Assembly: GCF_002934605.1 (NCBI RefSeq)
Contig: NZ_PTJC01000006.1
Location: 1,922,001 to 1,986,000 of the forward strand
Direction of reading: 5' to 3'
DNA: 64,000 nt
DNA from: Neolewinella xylanilytica
Lineage (GTDB): Bacteria; Bacteroidota; Bacteroidia; Chitinophagales; Saprospiraceae
Made by a program: the position numbers and the translations under genes
Shown here: positions 23,709 through 33,035 of the stretch, piece after piece
Layout of the letters: each line of letters starts with the position of its first letter
Position numbering within the stretch: the stretch's first letter is position 1
The notes under the pieces: generated by a model
Databases searched by the model: none
Seen by the model: only the letters and a program-made list of their open reading frames with translations
Told to the model about the DNA's origin: nothing

Positions 23709-25171
23709 AGAAACTACTCGTAGCCAACCGCGGCGAGATCGCGCTGCGCATCATGCGTACGGCGCGAAAAATGGGCATCGCCACGGTGGCCGTGTACTCT
23801 GACGCCGACCGCCGGGCACCCCACGTCCGGTTCGCCGACGAAGCCGTTCACCTCGGCCCGCCTCCCTCCGCGAAGTCGTACCTCGACATGGACAAGGTAA
23901 TCGCCGCGGCAACCTCTACCGGGGCCGACGGCATCCACCCCGGTTACGGGTTCCTGAGCGAAAACGCCGCCTTCGCCCGTAAGGTCGACGCCGCCGGGAT
24001 CACCTTCATCGGCCCGCGACCCCACGCCATCGAGGTGATGGGCAACAAGCTCGCGGCGAAGGAAACCGTCAGTCATTACGACATTCCCATGGTGCCCGGT
24101 CTCGACGAGGCGGTCAAGGATCCCGAGCGAGCAAAGGCGGTTGCGAAGCAGATCGGCTTCCCCATTCTGATCAAGGCCGCCGCCGGGGGTGGCGGGAAGG
24201 GGATGCGGGTCGTGGAATCCGAAGACCAGCTGGAGGAGCAAATGGACCGGGCCATCAGCGAGGCGGAAAGCGCCTTCGGTGACGGTTCCGTCTTCATCGA
24301 AAAGTACATCGGGTCGCCGCGCCACATCGAGATTCAGGTACTGGCCGATACCCACGGCAACTGCGTCCACCTCTTCGAAAGAGACTGCAGCATCCAGCGC
24401 CGGCACCAAAAGGTAGTGGAAGAGGCCCCCTCCGCCGCCGTTTCACCCGCGCTCCGGCGCAAAATGGGGGAAGCCGCCGTGCTGGTGGCCAAATCCTGTG
24501 ACTACGTCGGCGCCGGTACGGTGGAGTTTCTCCTTGACGCCGACGAGCGTTTCTACTTTCTGGAGATGAACACCCGCCTCCAGGTGGAGCACCCCGTCAC
24601 CGAGTTGATCACCGGCATCGACCTGGTAGAACAGCAGATCCGGGTCGCTCGTGGCGAGCGGCTTGCCTTCGCCCAGCACGAGTTGACCATCGACGGCCAT
24701 GCCCTCGAACTACGGGTTTACGCCGAAGATCCGCTCAATAATTTCCTGCCGAGTATCGGCACGCTCACGACCTACCGCCCCCCGACCGAGGGTGCCCGCG
24801 TCGACGATGGGTTCGAAGAAGGAATGGAGGTACCCATCCACTACGACCCGATGATCGCCAAGCTGATCACCCACGGTACCACCCGCGCCGAAGCCATCGA
24901 ACGGATGCTGCGGGCCATCGAGGACTACCGCATCGAGGGGATCGACACCACCTTGCCCTTCGGCCGCTTTGTCTTCCAGAGCGATGCGTTTCGCTCCGGC
25001 GACTTCGATACCCACTACGTCAAGCAGCACTATACCCCCGAGCGCATTGCCGCGGCCGACCACGATATTACGGAAGTAGCCGCTCTGTTCGCCGCCTTCG
25101 TTTACGAGCGCGACTCCGGCAAACTTACCGTTCCCAACCCCGGCTCCCCCGCCTGGCAGCGCCGCCATTAA
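23705..25171 (+). CDS. Acyl-CoA carboxylase biotin carboxylase subunit
   Basis: ATP-grasp enzyme of 488 residues that carboxylates carrier-bound biotin. Domains in order: biotin carboxylase N (KLLVANRGEIALRIMRTARK), ATP-grasp with the glycine loop AAAGGGGKGMRV and metal/bicarbonate site YFLEMNTRLQVEHPVTELI, then the C-terminal domain (GHALELRVYAEDP). The 4-base ATGA overlap with the interrupted carrier gene shows translational coupling. It is followed after 15 bases by the carboxyltransferase gene. It is the AccC type, but the context with a PccB-like carboxyltransferase suggests a propionyl- or methylcrotonyl-type complex rather than fatty acid synthesis. Confidence 0.94.
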   Translation: MKKLLVANRGEIALRIMRTARKMGIATVAVYSDADRRAPHVRFADEAVHLGPPPSAKSYLDMDKVIAAATSTGADGIHPGYGFLSENAAFARKVDAAGITFIGPRPHAIEVMGNKLAAKETVSHYDIPMVPGLDEAVKDPERAKAVAKQIGFPILIKAAAGGGGKGMRVVESEDQLEEQMDRAISEAESAFGDGSVFIEKYIGSPRHIEIQVLADTHGNCVHLFERDCSIQRRHQKVVEEAPSAAVSPALRRKMGEAAVLVAKSCDYVGAGTVEFLLDADERFYFLEMNTRLQVEHPVTELITGIDLVEQQIRVARGERLAFAQHELTIDGHALELRVYAEDPLNNFLPSIGTLTTYRPPTEGARVDDGFEEGMEVPIHYDPMIAKLITHGTTRAEAIERMLRAIEDYRIEGIDTTLPFGRFVFQSDAFRSGDFDTHYVKQHYTPERIAAADHDITEVAALFAAFVYERDSGKLTVPNPGSPAWQRRH

Positions 25172-25186
25172 ACCCCGAACCAACTT

Positions 25187-26725
25187 ATGGATACCTACGC
25201 CAAACTGGCCGATAAACTCGCCAAAGCCGAATTGGGCGGCGGGCAGGCCCGCATCGATAAACAACACGAAAAAGGAAAACTCACCGCCCGGGAGCGCGTC
25301 CACTTGCTGCTGGACCCCGAAAGCTTCGAGGAGGTCGGTGCGCTGGTCACGCACCGAACGACTGACTTCGACATGCAGGAGCAGGTTTTTTACGGTGACG
25401 GGGTGATCACCGGCTACGGGACGATCCAGGGGCGGCTGGTCTATGTCTTCGCCCAGGACTTTACCGTCTTCGGCGGATCCCTCTCGGAAACCCACGCCGA
25501 GAAAATCTGTAAGATCATGGATATGGCCGTCAAGACGGGTGCCCCCCTGATCGGACTGAACGACAGCGGAGGGGCCCGCATCCAGGAGGGCGTCCGTTCC
25601 CTGGGGGGCTACGCCGATATCTTTTACCGCAACGTGCAGGCTTCGGGCGTCATCCCGCAGTTGTCGGCCATCATGGGCCCCTGCGCCGGCGGCGCCGTCT
25701 ATTCCCCGGCCATGACCGACTTCACCCTCATGGTCGAAAACACGAGCTACATGTTCGTGACCGGCCCGAACGTCGTGAAAACGGTCACCAACGAAACGGT
25801 CACCAGCGAGGAGCTCGGGGGCGCCTCCACCCACTCCACCAAGTCGGGCGTCACCCACCTTACCGCTCCGAACGACGTGGCTTGCCTCCACCAGCTACGG
25901 AGACTCCTGAGTTACCTGCCGCAAAATTGCGAGGAAAAACCCACTTACCTACCCTACGAACTGGGTACCGAAGTTCGCGACGAGCTGGAAGGCATCGTGC
26001 CGGACAACCCCAACGTGCCCTATGATATGCGCGAAGTGATCGCGGGCATCATCGATCCGGACAGCTTCATGGAAATCCACGAACGCTACGCGGAAAATAT
26101 CGTGGTGGGGTTCGCCCGACTGGCCGGCCGCAGCATCGGTATCATCGCCAACCAGCCGTATAGTTTGGCCGGCGTACTTGACGTCGATAGCAGCAAAAAA
26201 GCCGCTCGCTTCACCCGGACCTGCGACTGCTTCAATGTACCTCTCCTGGTACTGGTCGACGTGCCCGGCTTCCTGCCCGGTACCGACCAAGAGTGGAGCG
26301 GCATCATCACCAACGGGGCCAAGTTATTATACGCTCTGAGCGAAGCCACGGTACCGCGGGTTACCGTCATTACCCGCAAGGCCTACGGCGGCGCCTACGA
26401 TGTGATGAATTCGAAACACATCGGAGCGGACTTCAATTTCGCCTGGCCCGGCGCGGAGATTGCGGTAATGGGGGCGAAGGGGGCTACCGAGATCATCTTC
26501 CGCCGGGAAATCACCTCGGCCAATGACCCCGACGCCAAACTGGCGGAAAAAGAGGCCGAGTACGCCGAAACTTTCGCCAATCCGTACCGCGCGGCCCAGC
26601 GCGGTTTCATCGACGAGGTGATCTACCCCCGCGATACCCGCCGGAAACTTATCCGGGCCTACGCATCCCTGGAAAACAAAGTTACCGTGCTACCCAAAAA
26701 GAAGCACGGTAACATTCCACTGTAG
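25187..26725 (+). CDS. Acyl-CoA carboxylase beta (carboxyltransferase) subunit, PccB-like
   Basis: Carboxyltransferase of 512 residues in which both crotonase-like halves are fused, as in propionyl-CoA carboxylase beta chains. Motifs seen: [38 protein letters not shown] and [16 protein letters not shown] in the N half; [37 protein letters not shown] and [14 protein letters not shown] in the C half. The oxyanion-hole glycines are intact. The product converts propionyl-CoA (or a related acyl-CoA) to its carboxylated form with the biotin carrier and biotin carboxylase encoded just before. It is the last gene of the operon. Confidence 0.94.
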   Translation: MDTYAKLADKLAKAELGGGQARIDKQHEKGKLTARERVHLLLDPESFEEVGALVTHRTTDFDMQEQVFYGDGVITGYGTIQGRLVYVFAQDFTVFGGSLSETHAEKICKIMDMAVKTGAPLIGLNDSGGARIQEGVRSLGGYADIFYRNVQASGVIPQLSAIMGPCAGGAVYSPAMTDFTLMVENTSYMFVTGPNVVKTVTNETVTSEELGGASTHSTKSGVTHLTAPNDVACLHQLRRLLSYLPQNCEEKPTYLPYELGTEVRDELEGIVPDNPNVPYDMREVIAGIIDPDSFMEIHERYAENIVVGFARLAGRSIGIIANQPYSLAGVLDVDSSKKAARFTRTCDCFNVPLLVLVDVPGFLPGTDQEWSGIITNGAKLLYALSEATVPRVTVITRKAYGGAYDVMNSKHIGADFNFAWPGAEIAVMGAKGATEIIFRREITSANDPDAKLAEKEAEYAETFANPYRAAQRGFIDEVIYPRDTRRKLIRAYASLENKVTVLPKKKHGNIPL

Positions 26726-26754
26726 GGGGCGCCGGAGCGCAGGTGTAAGGAAGG

Positions 26755-27021
26755 TCAGGCGCGACGACGACTACGGGCACCTCCGCCGAGGATCCCCAGG
26801 TCGGCCAGGACTGCGATGACCAGTCCGATCGTCTGCACCGACTCACTGAAGTAGAATTCGGAAATCCCGTACCACAGCGTCGTCAGCGGCAGGAAAATCA
26901 GTCCCAGGATCAGGTAAAGGATGTTCCCGAAGGCGTTACCGAACCAGGTGGTGAAGAACCAGAGCAGTACGATAATCAGTCGGGGAAAGAAAATGCCGAT
27001 GGCGAGGAAGAAGCAGGGCAT
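26755..27021 (-). CDS. Small membrane protein, unknown function
   Basis: A protein of 88 residues dominated by hydrophobic segments: FFLAIGIFFPRLIIVLLWFF, NILYLILGLIFLPLTTLWYG and IGLVIAVLADLGILGGGA, ending in the basic tail RSRRRA. This gives three or so membrane spans with a positive C-terminus facing the cytoplasm. It resembles small conserved inner-membrane proteins of Bacteroidota and Actinobacteria, but no function is known to me. It lies 45 bases from, and on the same strand as, the PQQ-type sugar dehydrogenase, which is transcribed first, so the two could form one transcript. Confidence 0.65.
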   Translation of the reverse strand: MPCFFLAIGIFFPRLIIVLLWFFTTWFGNAFGNILYLILGLIFLPLTTLWYGISEFYFSESVQTIGLVIAVLADLGILGGGARSRRRA

Positions 27022-27066
27022 GGAAGTTGCGTTTAACGGGCTATAACCACAATAGGGGTGATTTGC

Positions 27067-28344
27067 TTACTTGGTGTCCGCAACGACTCGCCATACGATA
27101 CCGGCGTCATCGTCACAGACCAGTAGGCTTCCGTCGGTATGCAGGCTTACCCCCACCGGCCGGCCCCAGACCTGGCCCGCGTCTGCATCGGCAATGAAGC
27201 CGGTGAGGAAATCTTCCGGCTGCTGAGGGTTGCCCGCATCGTCGAAGGGAACGAACACTACTTTGTACCCGGTGAAGTTCGAGCGGTTCCAACTTCCGTG
27301 CTGGCCAACGAAGGCCCCGTTACGGTACTCTTCCGGAAAAGCTTCGCCGGTGTAAAATGCCAGTCCCAAACTCGCCGTGTGCGGTCCCAGGGGAACGTCG
27401 GGCACCAGTGCCTGGGCCACCATATCTGGGTGCGAGTCTTCGGCCCAGCGGGGATCCTCGATCTGGCCGTAGTAGCTGAAGGGCCAGCCGTAGAAGGCGC
27501 CTTCTTCGACGCTGGTCAGGTAATCGGGTACCAGATTATCGCCGAGTTTATCGCGCTCGTTGACGGCCGTCCACAGTTCTCCGGTGATGGGGTTCCAGTC
27601 CATACCAACGGGGTTGCGCAGGCCGGTGGCGTACTCCCGCATGCCGCTGCCGTCCGGGTTGATTTCTAAAATCGTGGCACGGTTTTCCTCCGCTTCCAGT
27701 CCGTTTTCACCGACGTTGCTACCGGACCCTACGGAGACGTAAATCTTTTCCCCTTCCTTACCGGCGAGGAGATTTCGCGTCCAGTGGTTGTTGTAGCCGC
27801 GGGGAGGCGTTTGGAGAATGGGCTCACCGGCATCGGGGTCGAGGGTTGGCTGCCCGGTTTCGTACGGAAAGCGGACGGTAGCGTCGGTGTTGGCTACGTA
27901 AAAGTAGCCATCCAGGATAAGCATACCGAAGGGCTGATTCAGCTCCTCGATCAGCACTTCCCGCCGATCGACGGTGCCGTCACCATCCTCATCGATGAGC
28001 CGTTGGATGCGATCGGCGCTGTTGCGGGTATTGCTTTCCACCACGAACACCTCTCCCGCCGGGGACACGTAGGTGGAGCGGGGATGCCGGAGGTCGTCGG
28101 CGAAGCGATGCACGCGAAAGCCGGCCGGGGCGGTGGGGGTCTTTCCCTCCGGCCATTCGACGATCTCGCTCAGCTTAACGGCGGATTCGGTGGTGAAGGG
28201 ACTGGGTAGCTCCAGGGGGCCGATGGCGGTCTCCACCGTAACGGCCGGCTGTCGGGCCAGGGCTTCCTTGCGTTCGTCGCTGACCTGGGAGGCACAGGCG
28301 TTCAGCAGGAAGAGTGACGTGAAGGTGGTTAGTATGATTTTCAT
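27067..28344 (-). CDS. PQQ-dependent sugar dehydrogenase-like lipoprotein
   Basis: Exported six-bladed beta-propeller of 425 residues with a lipoprotein signal (MKIILTTFTSLFLLNACAS, lipobox LNAC). Family marks of the glucose/sorbosone dehydrogenase group: RHPRSTYVSPAGEVFVVES, PFGMLILDGYFYVANTD, YVSVGSGSNVGENG, EYATGLRNPVGMDWNPITGELWTAVNERDKLGDN, and the end WGRPVGVSLHTDGSLLVCDD. It probably oxidises a sugar or related alcohol in the periplasm, if supplied with PQQ; no PQQ synthesis gene is present here. Transcribed on the minus strand before the small membrane protein gene. Confidence 0.88.
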   Translation of the reverse strand: MKIILTTFTSLFLLNACASQVSDERKEALARQPAVTVETAIGPLELPSPFTTESAVKLSEIVEWPEGKTPTAPAGFRVHRFADDLRHPRSTYVSPAGEVFVVESNTRNSADRIQRLIDEDGDGTVDRREVLIEELNQPFGMLILDGYFYVANTDATVRFPYETGQPTLDPDAGEPILQTPPRGYNNHWTRNLLAGKEGEKIYVSVGSGSNVGENGLEAEENRATILEINPDGSGMREYATGLRNPVGMDWNPITGELWTAVNERDKLGDNLVPDYLTSVEEGAFYGWPFSYYGQIEDPRWAEDSHPDMVAQALVPDVPLGPHTASLGLAFYTGEAFPEEYRNGAFVGQHGSWNRSNFTGYKVVFVPFDDAGNPQQPEDFLTGFIADADAGQVWGRPVGVSLHTDGSLLVCDDDAGIVWRVVADTK

Positions 28345-28717
28345 AGTATACAGAACACGAGCTGCTGCCGGGGGAGTTCGACCGCCACTTCAGTTATGTA
28401 GCCGAGTTATACGGAGAGGTTTCGCCAAGTGCCGGGCGGGCCATTCTTCCGAGTGGCTTTTTATTGTCGAGGCAAATTTTAAGGAGGCAACAATTTTTTT
28501 CCCCAAATAATTGCAATTGTGGATTGTCGATGTAACTTGCATTAACCTAAACTCACTAATCCTAACACCCACCCGCGGACGCACGCCCGCCATGGAGCCA
28601 ATCCGCTCCTCTACCCGACTTTTCTCAACATCTTCATCCATTGCGCCACGCAACGCTCCTTGACGGTTTTGCATCCGACTGGCCGCGCCGTGTCGTAACC
28701 TAACCCATACCTATACC
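28345..28717. other. 373-base divergent intergenic region
   Basis: This gap separates the minus-strand sugar dehydrogenase from the plus-strand metalloprotease and should hold both promoters. The middle part (about 28460-28560) is AT-rich, with runs such as caatttttttcccc. I found no convincing -7 box, hairpin or coding stretch. A minus-strand reading at 28390-28674 lacks any family pattern and is not called. Confidence 0.5.
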
Positions 28718-29593
28718 ATGCGATTACCTTTACTCATTTTTCCCGCCCTCTTTGCCTTCGCGCTATCGTCCTGTTCGGAAGAGAGCGTCCTTTCCCCGGA
28801 GCCGGCCAAACCTGCCTCCGGATTCCTGGTCGACCAAAACGAGGACGGCCACGTAGCGATGCCCGACCTGGGTTTGGAAGCCCCCGTCATTGCCCACGTA
28901 GAAGGGCACAGCGCCCACTACGAAAGTGCCGAACGCATCGAGGTTACCCGTCCGGACGGTACCGTGGAGACCCGCTACCTGGTAGACAACGACATCGAAC
29001 TTACCAAGGACCAACTGCGGGAGCTTCAGGCGATGGATGCCGCGCTGGAGAAACAGTACCGCACCAACAATTTGGCGACCGACAACCGGATCAGTGTCAT
29101 CGGCTACACGGGGAGCGGCAACGCGCTAACCAGTAAAATGCAGACCGCCCTGCAGTGGGCAATCGACAACTACAATGCCCTCAACACCAACAAGCAGTTC
29201 ACCCTGACCTTCGGTTCGGGAACGAACGCTGACATTGTTGTCTACCGCAACACCACCAATAACGGTGCCGGTGGGGTTGCCGGCTTCCCCAGCGGAGGCC
29301 GTCCTTACAAGTGGGTGCAGATCTACAACGGAATGGAAAGCTACGATACGAACACCAACGAGCACGTGATTACCCATGAGATTGGCCACTGTATGGGTTT
29401 GCGGCATACCGACTGGTTCAGCCGGGAATCGTGCCGACAGAGTGGAGAATCGGCCGGCTCGGACGGTGCGGTCCTGATACCGGGTACACCCTCCGGTTTT
29501 GACCCGAATTCCGTCATGCTGTCCTGCTTCAGCAGTGGAGAGGACGGAGAGTTCGGCTATTACGACCGGGTGGCACTGGAATATCTATACTGA
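28718..29593 (+). CDS. Zinc metalloprotease, M57-like lipoprotein
   Basis: Exported metallopeptidase of 291 residues. Signal peptide and lipobox: MRLPLLIFPALFAFALSSC. A propeptide-like region follows, and the catalytic domain starts near residue 115. The extended zinc site is VITHEIGHCMGLRHTD (HExxHxxGxxH type), followed by the Met-turn region SVMLSC. This is the metzincin layout of the M57 (dual-action HEIGH) family found in Bacteroidota. It would act at the cell surface or periplasm on peptides or proteins. It has its own strong terminator at 29619 and is not in an operon. Confidence 0.88.
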   Translation: MRLPLLIFPALFAFALSSCSEESVLSPEPAKPASGFLVDQNEDGHVAMPDLGLEAPVIAHVEGHSAHYESAERIEVTRPDGTVETRYLVDNDIELTKDQLRELQAMDAALEKQYRTNNLATDNRISVIGYTGSGNALTSKMQTALQWAIDNYNALNTNKQFTLTFGSGTNADIVVYRNTTNNGAGGVAGFPSGGRPYKWVQIYNGMESYDTNTNEHVITHEIGHCMGLRHTDWFSRESCRQSGESAGSDGAVLIPGTPSGFDPNSVMLSCFSSGEDGEFGYYDRVALEYLY

Positions 29594-29618
29594 TCCCAAG
29601 GCTTTAATTGGCTAACCG

Positions 29619-29654
29619 AGCCCGCATTCCGAATGGAATGCGGGCTTTGTTTGT
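29619..29654 (+). terminator. Intrinsic terminator of the M57-like gene
   Basis: Perfect 12-bp stem AGCCCGCATTCC (29619-29630) and GGAATGCGGGCT (29635-29646) with loop gaat, followed by ttgtttgt. It starts 26 bases after the stop codon. Confidence 0.88.
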
Positions 29655-29860
29655 AGATGCCACCATATTATCGCATTTTTGGAATGGTTACGAAGAACAA
29701 CTTGTGGCAGCCCAAGCCGGATCGCTGCGTTACCGGATTCCAATTAATGGCCGCTAGCCGTAAACACGTTGTTCCATATTCCGTACGTTACCATATACGA
29801 CGTGTCGAACTGGCCGTCAGTTTTCTATCGACCACCCACCCTACAAAGCCTTTACGCTGC

Positions 29861-32419
29861 ATGACTATTACCACTACCCAATCGGAAATGAAGTTGAAAC
29901 GCATATTTATTCAGCCTCAGATTCCGCAGGAACTAGCGGCACTCAACCGAATGAGCCACAATATCTTGTGGTCCTGGATAGCACAAGTATCGGAGCTATT
30001 CAGCAGTATCGATCCCCAGCTCTTTACCGAACTGAATTACAATCCCGTAGCGCTACTCGAAAATTTGCCACCGGCACGACTCAACGAGCTGGCCGGGGAC
30101 AAGGACTTCTTGAAGCGGCTCGCGTCCGCCGAAGAGGCCTTCGATGCGTATCTGGCGGAACCGATGAAGAAGGACCTTCCTCGCATCGCCTATTTCAGTA
30201 TGGAATATGGGCTACACATTAGCCTGAAGTTGTACAGTGGCGGTCTTGGGGTCCTGGCCGGTGATTACCTAAAGGAAGCGAGTGACAGCAACGTCGATCT
30301 GTTCGGGGTGGGATTACTCTACCGATACGGATATTTCAACCAGGGCCTGAGCATGAACGGCGATCAGCTGCACCACTACCCCGCTCAGAAATTTACCCAG
30401 CTCCCCGTGGAGCCAGTGCGGCGCGACGACGGCAACTGGCTGAAGGTGTCCGTGGGGATCAAGGGACGCATGGTCCAGGCCAAGGTTTGGAGCCTGGCCA
30501 TTGGCCGGATCAAGCTTTATCTGCTGGACACGGACCACGAGGATAACGCACCCGAGGATCGCGCCCTAACCCACCAACTTTACGGTGGCGACAACGAGCA
30601 CCGCCTAAAGCAAGAGATCCTCCTCGGCATCGGCGGGGTGCGCGCCATCGAAGAGATGGGGCTGAACCCGGACATCTACCACCTTAACGAAGGACACGCC
30701 GGATTTTTGAGTCTGGAGCGGCTGAAGAATTACGTAGCTGCGGGACTTTCCTTCCCCGAAGCCCGGGAAATGGTTCGTGCTTCCAGCCTCTATACCACTC
30801 ACACGCCCGTACCGGCGGGTCACGACCATTTTCCGGAGCATTTGATGCGGGATTACCTGTACAACTACGCCACCGATCTGGCCATTGAATGGCCGGAATT
30901 TATGGCGCTGGGCCGGCTCGACCCCGACGATCACGGCGAGGACTTCAACATGTCCAAACTCAGCATCCGCCTGTCCCAACGGGTCAACGGGGTATCGAAG
31001 CTACACGGCAAGGTGAGTCAGGAGATGTTCACGGAGCTATTTCCCGGCTATACGGCCGAAGAGGTGCACATAGGCTACGTGACGAACTCCGTGCATTATC
31101 CGACCTGGATAGCCAACAGCATGCACGAACTGTTCTCTACCACCTTCGGTAAGGACTGGGTTCGGGACCAGAGCAACAAGGACATCTGGCGGAAGGTCCA
31201 CAAAATCGACGATAAGGCACTTTTTGATACCCGCCACGTACTCAAGGTGCGGCTATTGAATTACGTACGGGAAAAGCTCAAAGTGGACATGCGGCGGCGC
31301 GGCGAATCACCGCGTACGACTTTTGATATCTTGAGCAAAATCAACGAGAAAGCGCTCGTCCTCGGTTTCGCTCGGCGGTTTGCTACCTACAAGCGTGCCA
31401 CGCTGCTGTTCAATAATCGCGACCGGTTACGCGAACTGGTGAATCGCAAGGATCAACCCGTTATCTTCTTATTTGCCGGCAAGGCCCACCCCGCCGACCA
31501 TGGAGGGCAGGACCTCATCCGCCAGATCGTCCAGATCAGTAAAGAGCCCGAATTCGCCGGTAAGATCATCTTCCTCGAAGACTATAACATGGAGATGGCC
31601 AAGCTTCTGACCCAGGGTGTCGACATCTGGCTGAACACCCCCACCCGACCGCTGGAAGCTTCCGGCACCTCGGGCATGAAGGCGGCCATGAACGGATCGG
31701 TGAATTTCTCCGTACTCGACGGATGGTGGGCCGAAGGGTACCGCCCCGATGCCGGCTGGGCCCTGCCCCTCGAGCGGACCTACGACGATCAGCACCTACA
31801 GAACGAGTTGGACGCCGAAACCATGTACAGCATTCTCGAAGAGGAGATTATCCCCCTCTACTTCGACCGCGATGAAAGCGGCATTAGTAAGGGATGGATG
31901 GGGTACGTCAAGCAGATTATCGCCGAAGTAGCCCCTTACTTTACGATGAAGCGGATGATGGACGACTACTTCGAGCGGTTTTACCTGCCGCTGGGGCAAA
32001 GCGCGCGCACCGTCCGGCAGGACAATCAGAAAAAAGCTAAGGCCTACGCCGCGTGGAAGGAGGCCACTGCGGCAGGTTGGTCCGAGCTGGAAACGATCGA
32101 GAACAATACCCTCGACACCGTCAACTATGCCTTGCCCGTCGGGGAGAATTTCAGTGCCGAAGTAGTTATCGCCACCAATGGTATCGACCCCGACCATCTT
32201 GTCCTCGAAGCCTTATTCTACCAACGCATGGACGAGGAAACGATCAAACTGCGCCGTACCCAGGCTTTCGAGCGCGTGGCCTCCACTAACGGTACGGCCA
32301 CCTTCCGGCTATCGGTGGATCCGCACCTCGCCGGGGTTTACGAATACGGCTTCCGGATGCGGCCGGTGCATGACATGATGCCGCATCCCCAGGACCTCAA
32401 TCTGGTATACTGGGTATGA
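29861..32419 (+). CDS. glgP: Alpha-glucan (glycogen) phosphorylase
   Basis: GT35 phosphorylase of 852 residues from the ATG at 29861; an ATG nine codons further (MKLKRIFIQPQIP) is equally possible, and a longer reading from 29657 has a non-coding-looking leader. It belongs to the short bacterial alpha-glucan phosphorylase type: a DUF3417-like N-terminus (QELAALNRMSHNILWSW), then AYFSMEYGLHISLKLYSGGLGVLAGD, VYHLNEGHAG-like YHLNEGHAGFLSLERL, GFARRFATYKRA, and the PLP-lysine segment EASGTSGMKAAMNGS. It releases glucose 1-phosphate from glycogen or maltodextrin using phosphate. It overlaps the miaE-like gene by 4 bases. Confidence 0.92.
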   Translation: MTITTTQSEMKLKRIFIQPQIPQELAALNRMSHNILWSWIAQVSELFSSIDPQLFTELNYNPVALLENLPPARLNELAGDKDFLKRLASAEEAFDAYLAEPMKKDLPRIAYFSMEYGLHISLKLYSGGLGVLAGDYLKEASDSNVDLFGVGLLYRYGYFNQGLSMNGDQLHHYPAQKFTQLPVEPVRRDDGNWLKVSVGIKGRMVQAKVWSLAIGRIKLYLLDTDHEDNAPEDRALTHQLYGGDNEHRLKQEILLGIGGVRAIEEMGLNPDIYHLNEGHAGFLSLERLKNYVAAGLSFPEAREMVRASSLYTTHTPVPAGHDHFPEHLMRDYLYNYATDLAIEWPEFMALGRLDPDDHGEDFNMSKLSIRLSQRVNGVSKLHGKVSQEMFTELFPGYTAEEVHIGYVTNSVHYPTWIANSMHELFSTTFGKDWVRDQSNKDIWRKVHKIDDKALFDTRHVLKVRLLNYVREKLKVDMRRRGESPRTTFDILSKINEKALVLGFARRFATYKRATLLFNNRDRLRELVNRKDQPVIFLFAGKAHPADHGGQDLIRQIVQISKEPEFAGKIIFLEDYNMEMAKLLTQGVDIWLNTPTRPLEASGTSGMKAAMNGSVNFSVLDGWWAEGYRPDAGWALPLERTYDDQHLQNELDAETMYSILEEEIIPLYFDRDESGISKGWMGYVKQIIAEVAPYFTMKRMMDDYFERFYLPLGQSARTVRQDNQKKAKAYAAWKEATAAGWSELETIENNTLDTVNYALPVGENFSAEVVIATNGIDPDHLVLEALFYQRMDEETIKLRRTQAFERVASTNGTATFRLSVDPHLAGVYEYGFRMRPVHDMMPHPQDLNLVYWV

Positions 32420-33024
32420 TAGAAGACGCAGCTACCGTACAAATGCTTCATCTCCGCCTGCCGACCGACCCCCGGTGGGTCAACTTGGCGGAGATGGACC
32501 TGGGAGAAATACTGACCGATCACGCCTACTGCGAACAGAAGGCTGCCACCAGCTGCATCTCGTTGATCCAGGGCTACCCGGATCGGAAGGAACTGGTCCG
32601 GGAATTAGCCCCGATCGTTACCGAGGAATGGGGCCACTTTCGGGCGGTACTCGCCGAAATGGATCGCCGCGGGCTGGAGCTCGGCAGGCAGCGTAAGGAC
32701 GAATACGTCAACGCCCTACTTGACTTCGCACCGAAGGGTCGAGGTCGGGATGCGGCCCTCCTGGAGCGACTGCTCATCTTTGCGCTGATAGAGGCACGCA
32801 GCTGTGAACGGTTTCGACTGATGAGCCTGTACGTTTCGGACGCGGACCTGCGTAAATGGTACCACAAATTCATGGTAGCCGAAGCGGGACATTACGTGCT
32901 CTTTATCGAGTTGGCCCGTAAGTATTTTCCCCGCGACCAGGTCGATGTCCGCTGGAAAGAATACCTGGCTTACGAGGCCGAAGTACTACAGAAACTAGAG
33001 GTTCGCGGCGACCGCATGCACTGA
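32416..33024 (+). CDS. miaE: tRNA-(ms2io6A)-hydroxylase
   Basis: Di-iron ferritin-like hydroxylase of 202 residues. Iron ligands sit in four helices: DHAYCEQKAATS, EEWGHFRAVLAEM, EARSCERFRLMSLY and EAGHYVLFIELA, the MiaE pattern. The enzyme hydroxylates the isopentenyl group of ms2i6A at position 37 of tRNAs reading UNN codons, using oxygen. The ATG overlaps the phosphorylase stop (ATGA), so it is co-transcribed with glgP despite the unrelated function. It converges on the DUF692 gene with 11 bases between. Confidence 0.92.
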   Translation: MIEDAATVQMLHLRLPTDPRWVNLAEMDLGEILTDHAYCEQKAATSCISLIQGYPDRKELVRELAPIVTEEWGHFRAVLAEMDRRGLELGRQRKDEYVNALLDFAPKGRGRDAALLERLLIFALIEARSCERFRLMSLYVSDADLRKWYHKFMVAEAGHYVLFIELARKYFPRDQVDVRWKEYLAYEAEVLQKLEVRGDRMH

Positions 33025-33035
33025 TCGGGGCCAAT

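Noticed and set aside
24710-25891. Minus-strand open frame of 393 codons opposite the carboxylase genes
   Set aside because: Shadow of accC and the carboxyltransferase gene; it has a glycine/valine-rich, motif-free translation.
29657-29860. Upstream extension of the glycogen phosphorylase to 920 residues
   Set aside because: The extra 68 residues look non-coding and immediately follow the terminator of the previous gene; the family begins near 29861.
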